This document shows positions 44,858 through 57,357 of a DNA stretch of 64,000 bases, in pieces. The stretch spans positions 4,712,001 to 4,776,000 of the forward strand of contig NC_085124.1 of NCBI RefSeq assembly GCF_030269925.1, given 5' to 3'. Positions within the stretch are counted from its first letter, which is position 1. Every line of letters starts with the position of its first letter. The notes beneath the pieces are model-generated. The model was not told the origin of the DNA. It saw only the letters and a list, made by a program, of their open reading frames with translations, and made no database searches. This DNA is from Bombyx mori. Taxonomy: Eukaryota > Arthropoda > Insecta > Lepidoptera > Bombycidae. Made by a program: the position numbers and the translations under genes.

Positions 44858-45045
44858 GCCTTTTCAGTTTCATCAGGACAGGTGGACGAGCAAATGCTCA
44901 GCCAGGAAGTGTGGGATTTACTAACAGCTGCCCGAGCGCCTCCAAAGGAGACCTAACAACTCAAGAGCAACTGCTTCGCGATTGAATCTACTATCGGATC
45001 GGATTCGTGACCCGCTAAAAAAGATCCGGCGAGAAACTTACATTT
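44858..45045 (-). mobile_element. LINE 3'-end repeat, diverged
   Basis: GCAACTGCTTCGCGATTGAA ... AAAGATCCGGCGAGAAACTT; weakly conserved 5' of that. Confidence 0.55.
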
Positions 45046-45890
45046 TTGTTGGTTACCACGAGACGTTCTAGAACTCTTTTGACAATAATTAGAGTTTGAG
45101 TTCGTTTGAATATGAAGCAAGATTTAGTTTAATTAGGAATTGATTTTAAATTATTGTTTTTCTGCATAAATGTATTTTTTTCAATTTTCATAAATATATT
45201 AAGGATAAGTATGTGTAAATCGTAGTGTGGGATCTTGCCAGGACGTACCTGTTGTTTACAATTGTTCAGAAAAATTGCTATTAACTATTAAAGTGTTTTA
45301 TTAAAACGTTAATAATACCTTCGCACATTAAGTCATGGTTATGTATGTACATTAAGCATAGAATCTCTAATGTTTCCTCATAATCTTGAAAATCAGCTTT
45401 CAATATCAGTAAACAAAATAATACTAGTTCTTAATTACATCCTAGAAATTACTTGAACAATTAAATCTGAGCTTCCTGTAGTGATAAAATAAGATCTATT
45501 ATTACTTGCCACTTAACTTACGTGATCGTGGGTAGTTAGATCCTCTGTAATAAATTTTGATGGATTTTCAAAACTAAATAATTGTTATTTAATTTTAATA
45601 TTTTAATTAGTTTCGTCAAATTAGGCATATTAAAGAAGATATACATAATAACGTTAAAAAGTTCTTCCAAAGCACGAGACTTCAAATTATATTTATATTT
45701 TTAAGTTTTCTAATTTCAGTTGAGTAAATATCATATAGCTACTATCAATTATTCCATAGCTGTATCTATTGATGCTGCATTGCTTTTATACGTCTTAAAT
45801 GGTGGTGTCTTTTAACAAACTATCATCTGCTTGACAATTTTTGCTTGTATATGCTAACACAAATCAACTTTTTACAGATACTAACCATTC
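45046..45890. other. No certain gene; probable Ork1 upstream intron
   Basis: AT-rich. A 23-nt segment at 45522-45544 has both splice signals on the - strand (see findings) but is not called. Confidence 0.4.
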
Positions 45891-45899
45891 GCACAATCT

Positions 45900-46150
45900 G
45901 ATAGGACTGCTTACAATACCTTTGAAAAGTCATTTAATACCAAATAGCTTGGTCTACTGACTTAAGGTTATAAAAACAAAGATTTCAATCTTGTGCCTTA
46001 GAATATTCACGTTAAAACATATACATATATAGATAATAAACGCCCACAGAAAGAACAAAAAGGCCTATTCATCACTCGAACGTTTGCCCGATGTGGGAAT
46101 CGAAGCCGCGACCCTAGGCGCAACTACACTACCAAGACAGTCAAAATGAA
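45900..46150 (-). mobile_element. tRNA-headed SINE unlike Bm1
   Basis: On the - strand: CTTGGTAGTGTAGTTGCGCC (box A-like) and CGGCTTCGATTCCCACATCG (box B-like) at about 46140-46085, followed by a body reading AACGTTCGAGTGATGAATAG. The head differs from Bm1's. The 3' end is uncertain. Confidence 0.55.
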
Positions 46151-46269
46151 TTAAAGCTACTTTTGCTACTATTGACGACTAATCATCCGCGACAACGAAA
46201 ACTGGAAAGCATCCGAAACATCGGAAATATTATATGAAAATAAAAAAAAACGCGAGAATGAACCATAAA

Positions 46270-46665
46270 CCCGCTTTAGCAGAACCAATCTAGGCAAGCA
46301 CTCACCTGCTCCTCGTCTAACTAACCTTTATAATAATCTAGTCAGAAAAGCTGAAAACCTTGACATATTTGGCGATTCCCTTCCAATATTCAGGAACAAA
46401 ATTATAAAAAGTTGTTGTTGAACCTCAGCCTCAGCCTTGGTCTGAGTACTCGGGTATGACTGTCCTTGTTGTCTTTCTTTTGTTTTTAATTTATGATTAT
46501 TATTAGTATTGTTAAATCTCTGTTGATATATTAATGTAATGCATGCTGTGATTGCCTCTAATTAGAGTTGCAGTTATCAATTGCTCTGTACATGTCAATG
46601 TTATTTTATGTCTTACTGTAAGCCCTGTTGGTAATCCTTAAATAAATAAATAAATAAATAAAGTA
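46270..46665 (+). mobile_element. LINE 3' end with (AAAT)n tail
   Basis: A frame reading YNNLVRKAENLDIFGDSLPI then FRNKI resembles the end of a CR1/Jockey reverse transcriptase. A 3' UTR (TGTCTTACTGTAAGCCCTGT) and a run of AAAT repeats follow. Confidence 0.6.
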
Positions 46666-47014
46666 GCTTTAATTAGGACTACAACACGCGAAAAGCGAAG
46701 AAAATATTGCTTGTAATTTGATATCTTTGGTACTCATGCCGTATTTCAGTTATTATGACACGTTTTGTTTGTTTATTATCAACTTTAGAATTTTAACGTG
46801 AACGTTAATCCTCCTTAGTAAGCAGTCTTACGTCATTTCCACCAAGTTCGTTGACATTTTTGTAAAGTTTTATTTTTTTTAGTTTCATGATCGTTTCATT
46901 TTAAAACTTCTTTAATTAAATTTGATTGATAAAATGCATAAAAACTTAGAACCAAAAGACCTATTAGGGCATGCTTAGTGTGAGAAATTTTAATGGAACA
47001 AACAAAACACCGAT

Positions 47015-47412
47015 TTTTTTTTTATTGCCTTTGTAGGCAGACGAGCATACGGCCAACCTGATGGTGAGTGGTTACCGTCGCCCATGGACTTCAGCAATGC
47101 CAAGGGCAGAACCAAGCCGCTGCCTACCACTTAATACTCTCCACAAGCCTCGTTTGAAGAAGGACATGTAATAGCGCTCGGGAAACACCGTGGAGGGGAG
47201 CTCATTCCATAGCCGGATGGTACGTGGCAAAAAAGATCTCTGGAAACGCACTGTGGATGACCGCAGTGGCTCCAGGTAGTATGGATGAACTCTACTCCGG
47301 TGGCGGGCGGTGCGATGGTAAAAACGAGACGTTGGTATCATCTCGAACAATTCCTCAGAGCACTCCCCATGGAACATGCGGTACAAAATACAGAGGGAAC
47401 CGAAGAATTATG
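47015..47412 (-). mobile_element. CR1/Jockey-type LINE 3' end, best copy
   Basis: 104 intact codons of the reverse-transcriptase C-terminus (MYRMFHGECSEELFEMIPTS, RFYHRTARHRSRVHPYYLEP, LWNELPSTVFPERYYMSFF) plus 3' UTR. 5'-truncated, so inactive. Confidence 0.88.
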
Positions 47413-47759
47413 AATTTATTATTTCAACATAATTACCTAAATATTATTTCACGATGAATTTACAAGAAGACATGCCAAAACTCTTTTGACATTAATTAAA
47501 ATTCGATTAGGTCGAAAAAGAAACAAGATGTAGGTTAATTAGGAATTAAATAGGTTTTTATAAATGGGACACAATTTTACGGGCCGTTCAACACTGATTG
47601 ATTGTTTTTGTATAACTAGTTCTTTAATTGTATGGTGTTAAATCGAACAGAGTAATCGGTTCGTTTGATGTTTGGAGGTAAAAAAAAAAAACTACGTATC
47701 GGTGTCAAAAGTTTTTGATTAAAACCATTTATTGCAGCGTCGTTAATATAAACACAGTT

Positions 47760-47998
47760 TTTTTTTCTCAAGCTATTTCAGCGGAACTTTAACTAGTAGG
47801 TGAGCTCACGGGGCTCAAACCTGACGACGTTGCTAACACGAACCCTAGCAAGAGCCGTGCTTCGCAGAATCTACCACCGGATCGGAAACGCGACCCACTG
47901 AGAAGTTCCGGCGAGAAACTCAGTGAGCTGTGTCTGTTGGTTAATTTATTCGTCGAGCCCTTCGGGTTCGGGTTCGATGAGAACGGTGACCGGTAAAC
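47760..47998 (-). mobile_element. LINE 3'-end repeat (possibly BMC1-like)
   Basis: GTAGGTGAGCTCACGGGGCT ... AGTTCCGGCGAGAAACTCAG, with a T-run at 47758. Confidence 0.78.
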
Positions 47999-48223
47999 AC
48001 AGTGACAAATAAACAGCAACAAACTTAAAGTAGCAATCAGTGACTGATGACCCGATTAAAGCAGTTTTACGGTTTAATTTCGCTTATATTTTACATAAAC
48101 TGGTGCTTAACCGTTGTGTAAACTGTGCCTAAACGGTGCGTAAACTGTGACTAAATATCTAGTATTATCAGTGAAAGTCATTGCTTTAGAATTGGCTCTA
48201 AAGTAAGAAATGGGCGAGTTCAA

Positions 48224-48408
48224 CACAGTTTCTTGTTTCTCGCCGGATCTTCTCAATGGGTCGCGATCAGGTTGTATATTCTGGGAAGCACTACTTTTAC
48301 TAGAGCTAGTGCTAGAAATTCTCTTGGGTTGAGCCCGTGAGCTCAGCTACTCATTCGAGCGTTGCTGGAATGGCCTTTTAGGTTTCCAGAGATTAGGTAG
48401 GGGAAAAA
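48224..48408 (+). mobile_element. LINE 3'-end repeat (possibly BMC1-like)
   Basis: AGTTTCTTGTTTCTCGCCGG ... GGTAGGGGAAAAAG; opposite orientation to the copy just before it. Confidence 0.72.
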
Positions 48409-49317
48409 GCCGCGATTTAAGCATATATTATTCTACTAATAGTAGACTTGTGTAGCTGTTGGATACGCAAATCATTTTTTGATTAGTATTCATGTGGTTA
48501 AACGAATGCTTATGAACATTGAACAACGTTTATGGCTGATAATTGGTCCATTGATACGCTTTCGACGGGCGTTGTGTGCATGTTAAAGGGTTCATAGCAA
48601 CTAATGTTGACGGATTTTATAATGTAAACGTTGTTGAAAAGTACAAAAGAATTAGATTCTGAACACCGAACCACCTTACAGCTCCTGCTATATTCAAACG
48701 CTAGTTTTTTTTCTTTCAATTCATGTGTTATCTCCCTCGCGTTACTGCTCCTAAGCAATCACTTTCTAATGTTGTACTACGTATGTACAGGCTTATTAAT
48801 GCTTGCATGAGTGAAACAACTATTTCCAATGTAACTAAAGCCACGACACAACGTTTCCAAATCGTGACCCCACCTATTCTAGATCACAAAAAAAATCATG
48901 AAATCCCTCTTCGCTCAAGGATTGCCAGAGAAGAAGTTAATTCCAGAGGTAGCCAAGAAAACAAAGTTTAATTCGTTAGAATTAGTTTCATTTTTAGCTT
49001 AAGGCCACTCCCTATGTATTACACCTATAATTCTCAAAGTTAAAATTTCTTTTGAGTCAGATTTATTGAGACATGATTTTAATTTATTTATCAAAATGAC
49101 AACATTTTATGTCGCTGAAATATTATATGTCTATTTGAAAGTTACTTATCTGATGTTATGCGATGATCTAAAGAATGTATGTACACTTTTCCGATCACCT
49201 AAAGAAGTGATATATAATATTACGCATATTGGAACAAATGTCAGGTGACGAAAATCATGAACTAAGTAATCTAAGTGGTAGTTAACCACTTCGATAAACC
49301 GGCACGACATGAGAACC
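48409..49317. other. No gene recognised
   Basis: Open frames of 82 codons exist on both strands around 48.5-49.0 kb, but neither shows a family motif. Confidence 0.4.
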
Positions 49318-49678
49318 CTCTCATTGTGGCCGCCGGAAACTACATAGGCGATCCTGCGGACCAAATGGTAAACCGTCGATCCAATAACAGTGATTTTAGG
49401 TACCCCAAGCACCGGTCATCGTTCTCGTCGAACCCGTCGCTTGCGACGAAGGGCTCGGCGAGTAAATTAACCCACAGACACAGCCCACTGAGTTTCTCGC
49501 CGGATCTTCTCAGTGGGTCGCGTTTCCGATCCGGTGATAGATTCTGCGAAGCACGGGTAGGTTGCTAGGGTTTGTGTTAGCAACATCGTCAGGTTTGAGC
49601 CCCGTGAGCTTACCTACTAGTTAAGGTTACGCTGATATGGTCTCTTTAGACCATCACCTTAGATAGGAAAAAAAAAAG
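49318..49678 (+). mobile_element. LINE 3'-end repeat, longer copy
   Basis: Matches 15158-15512 (GCGGACCAAATGGTAAACCG, TCTCGTCGAACCCGTCGCTT) and ends in an A-run. Confidence 0.78.
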
Positions 49679-50753
49679 TTTATAATTCGTTTGATAGTAA
49701 ACCTTAAGCTATTGTAGTATGTTTCACAAAAGAGACTACACAAGAAGGCGCGGTGGACGCATCATTGTGGTTTGATTAACATTAAACATACATAAAACCT
49801 TTTTACGATTTTTAGATTGAATCGAACTATTGTGGGTTTGGTTGATGTCACTGCCAAGGACACAGGACGCGTACTGTACCATAACATATAAATGCTTCCA
49901 GAACATTTATTTATTTGTCTCATTTTCACAACGATTAAGAGTTTGGAATGAAAATAATGTTACAGATACTTTTATCGTCATAGAAGGATATAAACAAATG
50001 CGTTTATCTGTGACGTATTTGCTTTGGTAAACAGCCATGTAGAAAGAGCACAGTCAAGCTTAACGGCTAGCATTTAGCAAGCCTACCATTGAGGACTCTT
50101 TTAAACTTTATTTTAAAACAGAGCGTGCCGTTGTGAATACAAATTGGTATGGCAACTTGGCTGCATTACAATAAAAGGAAATATTTATAATGCAGCTAAA
50201 AGACTTTATGGTGTAATTGATCTTATGCGGTGAGCGCTTTATTTTATTTCGATCTTAGGGCTTAGAGTTTATTACTCCTTAGCATAATGATTCTTACAAC
50301 AAAAATGTATGTGATCATACAAAAAGAAATTGGACGTTACTTGAAATCATGTCTGCCTCAATTAAAATTGTTTATTCATTACGGAAAACGATACTGATTG
50401 TGGTATTTTTATTGATTTCTACTATTTAATAATTACGCATATATCCATAAAATTATGGAGAATACCGTTTGCAATTAAACTAACTAATAAATTGATGAGT
50501 GAACGCAACTAGTCTGCATTTTTTGCTATTTAGTAATCAGTAGGTCCTGAATTTTTATAGACTCGAATTTTGGAGCAAGAAAAAAACATGCACAGTCGTC
50601 AAGTTTTATGTATTTCTAATAATCAACTTTGTTGAGAGGCCTAATGCTGTCGCTAAATTGGTACTTGAGGTTTAAGTACCCTATTTCTATATATTGGGAT
50701 GAATACAAGTAGTAATTTTAATGTACAGCCCATGCCGATTATCAAGGTACGTG
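49679..50753. other. No gene seen
   Basis: AT-rich; nothing recognised. Confidence 0.5.
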
Positions 50754-51005
50754 GTACTGGTGGTAGGACCTCTTGTGAGTCCGCGCGGGTGGGTACCACC
50801 ACCCTGTCTATTTCTGCCGTGAAGCAGTAATGGGTTTCGGTTTGTAGGGTGGGACAGCCGTTGTAACTATACTGAGATCTTAGAACTTATATTTCAAGGT
50901 GGGTGGCGCATTTACGTTGTAGATGTCCATGGGCTCCAGTAACCACTTAACACCAGGTGGGCTGTGAGTACGTCCACCCATCTAAGCAAATAAAAAAAAA
51001 AAAAA
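50754..51005 (+). mobile_element. Bm1 SINE, 5'-truncated, A-tailed
   Basis: TACTGGTGGTAGGACCTCTT ... CACCCATCTAAGCAAAT and a 14-base A-run; a well preserved, probably young copy. Confidence 0.92.
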
Positions 51006-51254
51006 CGTGGACTTCTAACTTTTTTTTTCAAGTTAAAAAATATTACAGGAAAACATTGACAAGAAAATGTATTAAAACAGTTATCACACATAAGAAGAAT
51101 ACATAAGAAAAAATCACAGCATATTATGCTGTCTGTGTACTTGTTGTGTATGTGTGTGTTTTTATTATATATACAAAAGTCGATTATATCCTAGAGATCG
51201 GATCAAAGATCGGGTAGCAAAGCGAGTAGAGTTTGGTACATCTTTAAATATATT

Positions 51255-51666
51255 AACACGTTGAACGCTACATGACAAATCGAGTATTTTCGTTTAAGCC
51301 ACGGTGCTCACCGGTGAGCCTTATCTTACTGAACCGTTTGGGCCACGAGAGTCACCCGTGAGCCGCGTGAGTGTTCCAACGTAAACGCTTCTTACAACCC
51401 AAACATTGCAGCTATCAAACAAAACGCGTAGTGAGCCGCGGGGCCCTTTAGCCGATCCGAACGTCTTGGTTTTCAAATCCAATAGAAAGTTGTAGTTTTT
51501 ATCAAGATTATAACATTTTCAAATACCATAAAAATTAGACGCTAAGTCTATAAATTTTAGAATAAAATCTCAGGTTGATAAAAATTACCGATTCCCTGAT
51601 TTTGGCTTGGCCCGAATGGTTATAAATACGCTGGGCCCACCGATGGATCGCATGGTGTTCAATGTG
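51255..51666. mobile_element. piggyBac-type MITE
   Basis: TTAA at 51251-51254 and 51667-51670 flanks inverted ends CACGTTGAACGCTAC and (right, inverted) CACATTGAACACCATG. TTAA target duplication with short inverted ends is the piggyBac pattern. The 412-bp interior is partly GC-rich and non-coding. Confidence 0.75.
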
Positions 51667-51670
51667 TTAA

Positions 51671-53750
51671 GAAAACATTAGTTTCTTAACATTAGTATCT
51701 CAATATCGTGTCTTCTGTCAACAATGTGACAAATTCATCGTGAAATCGTGAGCGCCTAATAAAATTATGTACGACAAACTAAGTATGAAAACCTCGGCTT
51801 ATTTCTTTGGGTATTTCTATAAAGCATGTAAAAATATTATCCGTTTTCATAATATTATACTGAACTTGTCCGAAAGTATACGTGAGACATTTTTTTTATA
51901 ATTTTGGCTATCTCAGTCTAGAATAGCACCATCCCGTGTCTTTTCGTTAGACTAAAATAGACTATGCGATCCACCGGAAAATGGGGCAGCGTTCTTTCAC
52001 TATTTTACCAGGGTACTGCGCCAACCGGCATTTACTGGAGTTTGGGCGTACAATAATCCCATACGAGTAGGATACAGCGATAGAAATCACGAAGCATGCG
52101 TTTCGGCTTAAGTGGTAGTAAAGTTGTATAATACAACAGAGACTTCCTAATGTCGCGAAGCTGGTAGTGGCAGTCACGTTGTGATCTCTCTGGGCTTCAG
52201 TAGCCTTGTGCGGAGTAGGACGAAACCTCGTTACCCATCATGCGCTAAATAGTCATAGGTTTGAAAATTATGGCCCTTTAGGGCGATAGCGAAGTTAGGG
52301 GATTCTACAATGATACAATACCAATTTATCTATGTTCCTTTTAAAAGTCAAACGCCATATAACTCACGTAATTGTATAATAGAGAGGTAAAGAGAACACA
52401 TACTATCAGTACTATAGTACCATGAGAGTTTTATTATAGGGACTGAATAATGATTATCATATAAAGGATTCAGTCCAATTGTGTCTCAGCAGCACATTTC
52501 TGCGACGATGCCATCACGAGTTTCTCTTTGTGCCGAAATGCAATTCAGATTTCAATGAATCGAAGAAATCTGATGAGGAAGAATAACGGGCTCATCATTG
52601 AAGAAGGAAAAAAAACCAATACGTCGCTCACAAAATACAAACTTGAGAAGGTATTTTCCTCGATTGATGGATTATTTGCTTAACGCTGGACGACATACGA
52701 CATCTCTAATTAGAGACTAATTCTCGCATCACGATTGAACGGGAGGCCGACGGATGTTTGTGTACGAGATCATATCATACTAAGCACGTGAAGTTCAAGT
52801 ATGTTCTTTGAAATTCCACGTCACAGTTTAAGAGTCCTTGGATCGAGAGTCTGATTTTGGAATACGTTTAAGTTTCGTCAAAATCTGTCCAGCAGTTTTT
52901 TGAAAAAGCATTGTCCGTCGTCAAAATCACTCGCGTGAGTCGCTACAGGAATATACCGCTAAAATTTTCTTTTTTTTTCGGGGTAGGAACCAAAGTTCCC
53001 TTGAGATTTCCGCGCTTATAGAACGCGCGGGATATGTGCGACTTGGAGGCCGAGTTGTCATAGGTTGACCCATTGAAGGAGAACCCTGCAAGCTTGTATG
53101 ACGCTGGTCCTTGCTCGAGACAGAATCCAGGTAAGATAGGGGTACCGTTTAACACTACAACCAGACTCGTAGCTCACCCTACCGTTGCTAGGCTGGCGGA
53201 ATGTAACACTATCCTGCTTATCTCTGCTGTGAGATCTACCGCAGAATGTTATGTATCCATTTGGACTCATAATCCCTCTATAATGATATTTATTTTGTAA
53301 AGTACCAAAACAAATTGCGAAAAATCTAGAAAAAAGTTTATTTTAAGGAAAAAGTTGTTTCCGTTCTGTCGTAATCATACATTCAGATGTGCCATTTAGT
53401 AAGGACGTTGGCACCCGTCCCCTTGTCGACGACAGTTTTCCTCGTGTCTTCCTCACACGGGCTCAGAATGTAAACTACTTTATGAGCGTATCACATGTTT
53501 GCTAGAAATCGAAATGTAAACTCCTAAATCCCGTTTCTTGGTTTAGTGAATCAACGATTTTATTTATTTATTGAAGAATTTAAAAATACACTGAACCGCA
53601 AAATCAATTAACATTTTCTTTGGGTTTTTGTGTGTCGTACATAATTAAAACTACATTTACGGTTTGACGACTGATCGCTCACTCGTCATCGAGTTGGCCG
53701 TGATCACGAAAATTTTAATTACTACTATTATTAGCATTAGAAGGAGATCC
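51671..53750. other. No gene seen
   Basis: About 2 kb. A Bm1-like relic is faintly visible near 52090-52250. Confidence 0.4.
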
Positions 53751-53994
53751 TTACGCGGAAGTGGCATTGGATTGGTCACATTTTGAGAAAGCCCGATACC
53801 CACCTATCAAAGAGAGCACTGACCTAGAAAGTGTCTTGCAAAAGGAAGAGAGGCCGCCCCAGAACAACTTGGCGTCGCTGGTGGAGCAGGAGCTAGGGGT
53901 CTTGGGCATGACGTGGGAGGAACTAGAACAGACTGCCCAAGACCGATGTAAATGGAAAAAATTGATTCGAGCCCTACACCCCAGCAGAGGGTAA
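53751..53994 (+). mobile_element. Non-LTR retrotransposon C-terminal fragment
   Basis: An 80-codon frame ends LGMTWEELEQTAQDRCKWKK LIRALHPSRG and stops. The W-x(n)-A-x-DR-x-x-W spacing is usual at the C-terminus of RTE/Jockey-type reverse transcriptases. It is higher in GC than its surroundings and 5'-truncated. Confidence 0.6.
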
Positions 53995-54609
53995 TAGGAA
54001 AGAATGATGATTATGATGATGATAACCATTATTATTATTATTGAAAACCGAGTTTTTGCCCTTTAATGTTCCTAAAATTTCTCGAGCGTTACTATTTTTA
54101 GCATTCTCGTCGGGCTAACTGTTGAAGGCGATAATCCTGCAACATTCACATCTGTGTATAACATAATTGCATACGATAATCTCGCCTGTTCGTATTCGAA
54201 AAAACGCAGCTTGAGTGAGTAAGCCTTAGCATTGGGAATTTCAAATTTACCTGTCGGATATTTTGCGGGAAAATTTTGTCTTGTTGTAACATAATTCATT
54301 CAATGAATTCAATGTTTATAGCAAGCCATTTTTTATTGCCGTAATTTGATAGGCGACCTCATGGTGGCTTACCGAATGTAATTGTCGAAATATTTTGTTC
54401 TTGATAAAACAAACCTTTGCTCAAAGGATTTTAAAATGCCCTTTCTAGCGAGAAGCTCGCATACAGCCTGTTTCTGCCATACAGTAATCATATATTATCA
54501 TAAAATTTCTAGAATAAGAGCACTTTCAATCAAATTAAGAGTTCGAGCTCATGTCTCAAGGATAGACTCATTGTCGTCAAATAAATTATTTAGGTGTAGT
54601 TTTCTAGGA

Positions 54610-54795
54610 CTTCAAATCGCCCCAATCTATAATACTTTGTCGAAAATATAAAATCGCCCTAATTTGTATGTTACTAAAAATTTAAAATCCCTCCAATCTA
54701 TACTTTAAAAACTGAAAACTACCTTAATCTAATATATGTATCGCCCCAATCTATAAATGTTAGTAAAAAGTTAAAATCGCTCCAATTCTATACGC
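54610..54795 (+). repeat. Degenerate tandem repeat, unit about 40-45 bp
   Basis: AAAATCGCCCCAATCTATA-like units recur at least four times with substitutions (TCGCCCTAATTTGTA, TCCCTCCAATCTATA, TCGCCCCAATCTATA, TCGCTCCAATTCTATA). Confidence 0.7.
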
Positions 54796-55109
54796 TACCA
54801 AAGAGTATGCATTTGGTGAAAACTTTAGAAGGTTCTGAATTAAAAATTTTGTTAATTTTGACTAGAGAACATCATCGAGCATAGAAAATACAACAAAATC
54901 ATCAAACATGCATCCAAAGAGTTACCTCATTGAATATATAAAGCCAATAGAAATGCTTAAGATTAACGCTTTACAAGGCGGATTGCCTTAAAATTACATC
55001 TCGGTCATGAGCATATGACACAAACAGGTCGCCACTGTATTATTATTAATGATTATGTTAAGCATTTTATTAAATTACGTACAGCTAGAACTCAAGATGG
55101 TTTTAGAAT

Positions 55110-55630
55110 ATCTGATCAAACAATTTGAAAATCGTGATCTTCTAGATTTGTTTTGTTGCTGATGATTTAGGGTCACCAATTGCTGTTTCTGTTCATTGCG
55201 TGCATTGTGTGCATGAAAATTGTGATCTTCTAGAGTTTTTTGTCGCTGATGATTTATTATTACCAATTGCTGTTTCTGTTCATTGCAGGCATTGTGTGCA
55301 TGAAAATTGTGATCTTCTAGAATTTTTTGTTGCTGATGATTTATGATCACCAATTGCTGTTTCTGTTCATTGCATGCATTGTGTGCATGAAAATTGTGAT
55401 TTTCTAGATTTTTTTGTTGCTGATGATTTAGGGTCACCAATTGCTGTTTCTGTTCATTTCATGTATTTTGTGCATGAAAATTGTGATCTTCTAGAATTTT
55501 TTGTTGCTGATGATTTATGATCACCAATTGCTGTTTCTGTCATTGCATGCATTGTGTGCATGAAAATTGTGATTTTCTAGAATTTTTTGTTGCTGATGAT
55601 TTAGGGTCACCAATTGCATGTCTCAGGTCT
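55110..55630 (-). repeat. 87-bp minisatellite, about six units, coding-like frame
   Basis: The unit AAATTGTGATCTTCTAGA... repeats every 87 bp (29 codons). On the - strand one frame reads NHQQQKILEDHNFHAHNACN then EQKQQLVII for four units, but a TGA and a one-base deletion break it upstream. The open stretch 55075-55440 has no ATG at its start. Confidence 0.88.
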
Positions 55631-55744
55631 TCTTCAATCTTTGTTATACAGGGTGTAGATACACCATGTAACAGCATGTAAGTACATTCATATTTTATGG
55701 CCCTATCGAGCGATGTGCCTATACTTTTGCTGAAATCCCGCAAG

Positions 55745-56549
55745 TAAATAAATAGTACTTTTTAAATGAAATACTAACAGAACACGTTGTTAAGTAATTA
55801 AATGAAAGTAAAGTAACATCTTGTATTAAAAACGCAAACAGAAAATCAAAGGGGATTGCCCACTCTCCATAGTGTGCTAGGCCCAAGGTGGACATTAAAT
55901 ATTACTATAAAAATGGACTGATTCAAATTCTTAAATGTATTAGATATCTAAAAAATATATTGAAATTGACGCCACTATTATAAAAAATATAATAAAAATA
56001 AAAAACTCGTTTTGAGGTTAATTTTCTATATAAATACCTCAAGAACTTTTCTTTTTTTAATGTTTAAGATGTTCCTAAAGTATTTTTATCCAATTGTAGT
56101 TATTAGGGTATAAAAAACACACATACTTCTTTAAATATCTATATTATTTTATATTTTCTTCATCTTCATACACAATTAGTAAATCATCTAAAAATAGCAC
56201 AGGAGAGCATACGGTTTTAAATCTCGGTCAGGTTAAAACCACAATTCACACAATGGTTTTCAGCCGTAGTATGAAACGTTATTGATAAAAGCAAAATAAA
56301 TCGAAGAAAAATCAAAACACATCCATTTTGAACGCAAGCACAAGCAGCAAGCGAAGTGTCAGTCAGTCAGATTAAAATCAGTGTTGTCAGTATAAAGAAA
56401 AATAATTACATGAAATTCATATATCGATCATTTTTTTAAATAACCGATATTGGATTTCTTTCTTAATCTTTTTTTTACGAGTACACATTATATTTTATTT
56501 TTTATGTTTTTGTTTTAGTTGTACATATTTAAATAACAATACAAGTTAA
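55745..56549. other. No gene seen
   Basis: AT-rich sequence. Confidence 0.5.
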
Positions 56550-56691
56550 GTTTTTTTTTTATTGCTTAGATGGGTGGACGATCTCACAGCCACCCTGGTG
56601 TTAAGTGGTTACTGGAGCCCACAAACATCCACAACGTAAATGCGCCACCCACCTTGAGATATAAGTTCTAAGGTCTCAAGTATAGTAACAA
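56550..56691 (-). mobile_element. Bm1 SINE, 3' fragment
   Basis: T-run, ATTGCTTAGATGGGTGGACG ... GTCTCAAGTATAGTAAC. Confidence 0.88.
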
Positions 56692-57357
56692 GTTAAAGTC
56701 CAATGGGTATGTCTTTGATGTTATTTTATGTGCTTAAAATCGATTAAAATCGATTGATTAATGATAATATTTAAAATGATTTATTTATATGTTTTTTTAT
56801 ATACTTAAAATGTTTACTTAATACGTAAAAGGTTTTGAAGTTGGCAATATTTTTCCCGCAAAAATAAAATTCTTGTTTTTTTCAATAGAGTTACTTTTTT
56901 TAAACTACTTATTGTAAACTGTAGTGGCGCTTATTTGGAAGAAAGTAAATGCATATTTATTTATGACAAAATTAATGCACTAAGTATTTTTTCTCTAATC
57001 TATTGTCCGCTTTGGGCCTGAAATGGGCCGTCCCCTTTGCATCATGACTCGTGGACAGGACTTGATTACTGACGATTCTGTAGCGTCATCTTGCCTGTTT
57101 TAACTGCTAGTCGCTAAATATTAATAAAATCGGTTGAACATTAAACATATATTTTAATTGGAAATAATATACCACATACCACAAGTACCAATTATTAAGT
57201 ATACTAGTTCAGTAATTTATGGCTTCGGAAATACATTGTTAATATATGTACAAGTCAATGTACAATGCGGGTCTTGCATTCATATCTAACACAATATGTA
57301 TTAATACGAAATAGTAACAGTTTTCCTAAGGTTTCATTATTAAAATATACTTTTGTT

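Noticed and set aside
46085..46145. Second possible tRNA gene
   Set aside because: Box-like motifs are present but I could not form the acceptor stem; a SINE head fits better.
53058..53300. Overlapping frames of 70-75 codons on both strands
   Set aside because: No motif, no splice structure, and both strands are equally open; treated as chance.
55075..55440. 121-codon His/Gln-rich frame called as a gene
   Set aside because: It begins with TTG after a stop and consists wholly of minisatellite units; no evidence of an intact gene.
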